Positions 4,680-7,230 of a DNA stretch of 7,230 nucleotides are shown here, in pieces (the first letter of the stretch is position 1; each line of letters starts with the position of its first letter). The position numbers and the translations under genes are program-made. Source of the stretch: Clostridiales bacterium (lineage in GTDB: Bacteria > Bacillota > Clostridia > Lachnospirales > UBA12420); the NCBI GenBank assembly GCA_003452395.1, contig DMOI01000029.1:1-7230 (forward strand), in the 5' to 3' direction. The notes beneath the pieces were generated by a model that saw only the letters and a list, made by a program, of their open reading frames with translations, made no database searches and was not told the DNA's origin.

Positions 4680-6482
4680 CTATTTAGTTTCAAAATTCTT
4701 AACTTTTATTATATACACATTTTTTTGCTCTTTTTTATTTGCTATAGTGTAAAAATTAACTTTACTAGTCATACGCCCATCACAAGAACCGCTTATCAGT
4801 TTACCCTGTTCCTTCCATATTTTTAGCATTTTCAATATTGAAAAGCCCTGCCCTTTTATCATTTCTTCTTTGTATATCAATTCTAATCCGCTAGATAGTA
4901 TCCATACTTCATGTCCTGAGTCCATGGTATTACACGGTTTGTAATGTCCAATGTGCATTTCTTCATAACATCTATCCACGCTTGGTGCAAACTTTTCCGG
5001 ATTTCCCTTTACGTATGTACAGAATTTTTCATAGCCATCATTGCTGAACTTTGTTTTTTCTATCATCTCCGCTATGCTCTCCTTCAACGTCACTTCTATC
5101 TTTTCTAAGTTTAAATTTATTTTGAAACATTGGTTTAATAATTCACCTGACAAAAGAATAAGTGCAACCTTACTTGCTTGTCTATTACCTATTGTTGTCT
5201 CTCCTAGTTCACCGTCTATTAGTTTATTATACCATTCGTCATATTTTTTTCTTAATGCTTCTCCATGCATTTCATTGTCAAGCAAGAACTGTACGAATGC
5301 CTCAGCACCATAACCTCCCACATTTTTATAAAACTTATCTAGTTCTTTTGAGTGTTGAAGCGAATCAGTGAGTTCCCCTTTTGATGTAGGCACTTCTATA
5401 AAACGGGAATACTGCCCCATGGAGTCTTTATTGCATTTTATGATATCCACTATAGATTGCTCTGTTGATAATAGTATCGGGGAGTGATATTTTAAATTAG
5501 AAATATCTGCATACTCACCAATCCTTCCTTTTACCTCACCAGAGAACAAGTCGAATATTAAATTTATAATAGCCCCAGCCAATTGTCTTGCTTTCAAATT
5601 TCTAAACATTTGCAAAACATCATCCAAAACTAACGGTATTATCTGATAACTTAAAAGGTCAATATCAATTTTATTTTTGGTATTTTTATATGTTTTGATT
5701 AACTTATGAGCATTGCCATATCCAATTAATGCCGCCTTTGTGCATGTCGTCTTACCGAGCCCACTTGTACTCCCGCTATCATTTTCAGAAACTTTACCAT
5801 AAAAGTTAATAATAATATTTGCATCGTTAAGTTTCAAAGCTTGAAGTAGTATCCCGTAAACACCTAATGTGAAGCAAATTTCTCTTTTTGGTTTTCCGAT
5901 TATGAGTCTTTTAATCCCTTCTATGTAGCTGTCAAGGCTTCCCAGTTTTTCAATCTCCACTTTAGGTTTGGCAACATACTCTGATTTCGTGACACTTCTT
6001 TTTTCTTGTATATCAAATAGCTTGAATGCCTCTTTTCCCCCGACTGATGTCCACCCAAAAGTCTCATGCATTAAATAATATATTTTATTCTTCATTCTAC
6101 TTTTTACAGTGCACCTTATCTTTTCTGCTATATCATCAATCTTTTCAAATATTCCCATGTTTAAGAGCATTTCTTTTACGTATCTAAGAGACTGAACTGC
6201 CCCATTCAGACTTAATTTTCTTGAATCATGCATGCTATTATCTACTATTTTCACATCAATGTTATCCTCTTTTTCCTTCATGTCGATATTTTTACGTACC
6301 TGTACTTCTATTCCCATGCCATGTAGTACATTTGTATAGTCAATCTCCACCTCCCCTCCTTCACCTTCGTCTGTGCATTCATTTTGTTTTGAGGTAAATT
6401 TTCTAAAGTCACCTTCGTCAATTTTTATTTCTACATCTTCTTCAATTACTGATGTTGCTTTGTTCCCATTTTGGTTTTCCAT
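4680..6482 (-). CDS. DUF927-like P-loop ATPase/helicase of a mobile element
   Basis: A 600-residue protein whose middle resembles the DUF927 family, P-loop ATPases of plasmids, phages and integrative elements, probably helicases in replication. Residues 1-90 are acidic and low-complexity (EEDVEIKIDEGDF, DEGEGGEVEID). A conserved-looking segment follows at 95-230. The P-loop is GSTSGLGKTT (237-246), Walker B is PLVLDD (283-288), a sensor-1-like strand is SPILLSTE (334-341), and an arginine-finger candidate is Arg360 in QYSRFIEVP. The last 200 residues are unassigned. No primase or TOPRIM motif is visible and no primase gene is adjacent. The start is secure: GGAGGAG lies 6 nt before the ATG. 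It is the main gene of an operon with the downstream methyltransferase. The DUF927 assignment rests on motif spacing read by eye; the general ATPase call is safer. Confidence 0.82.
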   Translation of the reverse strand: MENQNGNKATSVIEEDVEIKIDEGDFRKFTSKQNECTDEGEGGEVEIDYTNVLHGMGIEVQVRKNIDMKEKEDNIDVKIVDNSMHDSRKLSLNGAVQSLRYVKEMLLNMGIFEKIDDIAEKIRCTVKSRMKNKIYYLMHETFGWTSVGGKEAFKLFDIQEKRSVTKSEYVAKPKVEIEKLGSLDSYIEGIKRLIIGKPKREICFTLGVYGILLQALKLNDANIIINFYGKVSENDSGSTSGLGKTTCTKAALIGYGNAHKLIKTYKNTKNKIDIDLLSYQIIPLVLDDVLQMFRNLKARQLAGAIINLIFDLFSGEVKGRIGEYADISNLKYHSPILLSTEQSIVDIIKCNKDSMGQYSRFIEVPTSKGELTDSLQHSKELDKFYKNVGGYGAEAFVQFLLDNEMHGEALRKKYDEWYNKLIDGELGETTIGNRQASKVALILLSGELLNQCFKINLNLEKIEVTLKESIAEMIEKTKFSNDGYEKFCTYVKGNPEKFAPSVDRCYEEMHIGHYKPCNTMDSGHEVWILSSGLELIYKEEMIKGQGFSILKMLKIWKEQGKLISGSCDGRMTSKVNFYTIANKKEQKNVYIIKVKNFETK

Positions 6483-6519
6483 GATGAACTCCTCCTTTTT
6501 TCCTATAGTAGTGTCTTTT

Positions 6520-6573
6520 TTACATTTGCTTTGTTTGATCTAGATTGTCAACCCTTTTCAGAAAATTTTTCAT
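6520..6573 (-). CDS. 17-residue leader ORF ahead of the ATPase gene
   Basis: ATG at 6571-6573 preceded by AAAGGGG with about 7 nt spacing, reading MKNFLKRVDNLDQTKQM and stopping at TAA 6520-6522, 37 nt before the ATPase ATG. The promoter at 6604-6632 would place the transcript start about 25 nt upstream, so this would be the first ORF translated. No run of regulatory codons or terminator/antiterminator fold is apparent. It may be a small protein, a translational leader, or a chance ORF; the ribosome binding site is the main support. Confidence 0.4.
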   Translation of the reverse strand: MKNFLKRVDNLDQTKQM

Positions 6574-6603
6574 GAATTTACCCCTTTCCTATTCTATAGT
6601 GTA

Positions 6604-6632
6604 ATAATACCATTTTTAAGCCTGTCTTTCAG
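6604..6632 (-). promoter_or_regulatory. Extended -10 promoter of the ATPase-methyltransferase operon
   Basis: On the minus strand, -35 CTGAAA (6627-6632), a 17-nt spacer ending TGG, and -10 TATTAT (6604-6609). It lies directly after the terminator at 6658-6699 and before the leader ORF. A short inverted repeat, CCTG-AAAGA-CAGG (6621-6633), covers the -35 and could be an operator. Confidence 0.6.
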
Positions 6633-6657
6633 GTTCAGAGTAAGGCTATTTAAAGGC

Positions 6658-6699
6658 GAAAAAAATAGGTATCATGTGCTTTTACATGCATACCTATTT
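6658..6699 (-). terminator. Terminator after the 120-residue gene
   Basis: On the minus strand the arms AAATAGGTAT-G-CATGT (6684-6699) and ACATG-ATACCTATTT (6663-6677) form a 15-bp stem with one bulge and a 6-nt loop, followed by a run of seven T. It separates the gene ending at 6815 from the operon promoter at 6604-6632. Confidence 0.75.
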
Positions 6700-6754
6700 G
6701 AATAATTTTGTAGCATCATAACATCTATGTGCATACCTATTTATAATTTTGTAG
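6688..6754. repeat. Two imperfect direct repeats of about 25 bp
   Basis: Positions 6688-6713 and 6731-6754 share GCATACCTATTT followed by ATAATTTTGTAG, differing by a 2-nt indel, with starts 43 nt apart. The core AAATAGGTAT occurs a third time, inverted, at 6663-6672 as one arm of the terminator. The cluster lies between two transcription units next to an ATPase gene; iteron-like or regulator-binding roles are possible, as is duplication of a terminator arm. Confidence 0.6.
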
Positions 6755-6785
6755 ATATAGTTGCCCCTATAACTGACGCAATTTC

Positions 6786-6807
6786 AACAAAAAAAAGTTT
6801 TTTTGTT
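6786..6807. repeat. A/T-only inverted repeat just past the 120-residue gene
   Basis: AACAAAAAAA (6786-6795) and TTTTTTTGTT (6798-6807) are reverse complements separated by two bases, 8 nt after the stop at 6815. On the minus strand it gives a run of A then a run of T. It could be a weak terminator helping the stronger one at 6658-6699. Confidence 0.5.
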
Positions 6808-6814
6808 CATGTTC

Positions 6815-7177
6815 TCATTTTTCTCTAGATGCTTCTATAGCTTCTACAAATTTCAATTGCTTATTCATTGCCTTAGAATATCTCTTAAGGGTATCATAGT
6901 CAAATCTATTTATCGCCTCCATACCAATGCCATCTATAATATCCATGGCATCCCATACTTTAAATATCTGCTTACTTTCTATCTTCATAATAGCGGTGCT
7001 TGTATGTTTTATGCTATACGCTAGCTTTAAGACATTTTCGTCTTCATACTCTTTATAATTCTTCTGTATGTCATGTAATTTATCTATTGAATTTTCTAGC
7101 CTTGTTTTAATCTCTTTCATTTTTTGTATCTCTTTAATTTCTTGCTTAACATTGTCATCTTTCGTCCTCTTTTGCAC
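6815..7177 (-). CDS. Hypothetical charged helical protein, 120 aa
   Basis: I do not recognise this gene. The frame starts at GTG 7175-7177 and ends in TGA at 6815. The product is rich in Lys and Glu and looks all-helical. Residues about 5-45 (EIKEIQKMKEIKTRLENSI and beyond) resemble a coiled coil, and residues 85-120 form further amphipathic helix. There is no signal peptide, membrane segment or enzyme motif. The start is uncertain: no good ribosome binding site precedes the GTG, and an in-frame TAA lies at 7222-7224 with no ATG, GTG or TTG in between. Met20 is an alternative start with only a weak AAAGAG upstream. The gene is followed by an A/T hairpin and a U-tracted terminator, so it forms or ends its own transcription unit. 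Confidence 0.65.
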   Translation of the reverse strand: MQKRTKDDNVKQEIKEIQKMKEIKTRLENSIDKLHDIQKNYKEYEDENVLKLAYSIKHTSTAIMKIESKQIFKVWDAMDIIDGIGMEAINRFDYDTLKRYSKAMNKQLKFVEAIEASREK

Positions 7178-7179
7178 TA

Positions 7180-7204
7180 TATAGTTGTTATAGTCTTCTA
7201 TAGT
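7180..7204 (-). promoter_or_regulatory. Three helically phased ACTATA direct repeats
   Basis: On the minus strand ACTATA occurs at 7199-7204, 7189-7194 and 7180-7185, 10 and 9 nt apart, directly before the GTG start at 7177. Same-face spacing would suit cooperative protein binding or an operator. ACTATA is common in AT-rich DNA, so only the phasing is notable. Confidence 0.3.
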
Positions 7205-7230
7205 TAGATGTAGATTTACAAATTATATTA

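Noticed and set aside
6542..6550. TTGACA on the minus strand as a second -35 for the ATPase gene
   Set aside because: No acceptable -10 lies 16-18 nt downstream; it falls within the 17-codon leader ORF.
6688..6754. CRISPR array
   Set aside because: There are only two imperfect direct copies with one short gap and no cas-like gene; the copies differ by an indel.

Overview
This is an AT-rich stretch in which every gene I can support lies on the minus strand. Strong GGAGG- or GGGG-type ribosome binding sites, TTGNNN/TATAAT-like promoters, U-tracted hairpin terminators and GTG starts suggest a low-GC Bacillota, probably a clostridium-like bacterium. The gene content (DUF927-type ATPase, orphan D12-type adenine methyltransferase, serine recombinase with a degenerate paralogue, many small unknown genes, decayed genes) suggests a plasmid, prophage or integrative element rather than core chromosome. 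No capsid, relaxase or Rep protein is visible, so I cannot say which kind.

Layout in transcription order (right to left). (a) 7177-6815: a 120-residue charged helical protein, ended by a U-tracted terminator at 6658-6699. (b) 6632-3453: a likely operon. It starts with an extended -10 promoter and a 17-codon leader ORF, followed by a 600-residue DUF927-like helicase/ATPase, an intergenic hairpin, a D12-class adenine methyltransferase with DPSY in place of DPPY, a coupled 44-codon ORF and a strong terminator. (c) 3417-2209: the remains of a frameshifted gene run by an ATGA overlap into a catalytically degenerate serine-recombinase paralogue. That gene overlaps by 25 nt an apparently intact 198-residue resolvase/invertase. 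(d) 2151-1251: a promoter, a probable decayed gene with in-frame stops, a 119-residue unknown gene and a terminator. (e) 1060-627: a DUF1653 gene with a good promoter and a terminator with a perfect 20-bp stem. A G-rich tract lies between (d) and (e). (f) 610-1: a promoter and a 181-codon partial gene with a possible helix-turn-helix, running off the left edge.

The ATPase and methyltransferase could serve replication and modification of the element, and the recombinase could serve multimer resolution or inversion; this is inferred from families and gene order. The most unusual feature is the overlapping pair of one dead and one active serine recombinase.
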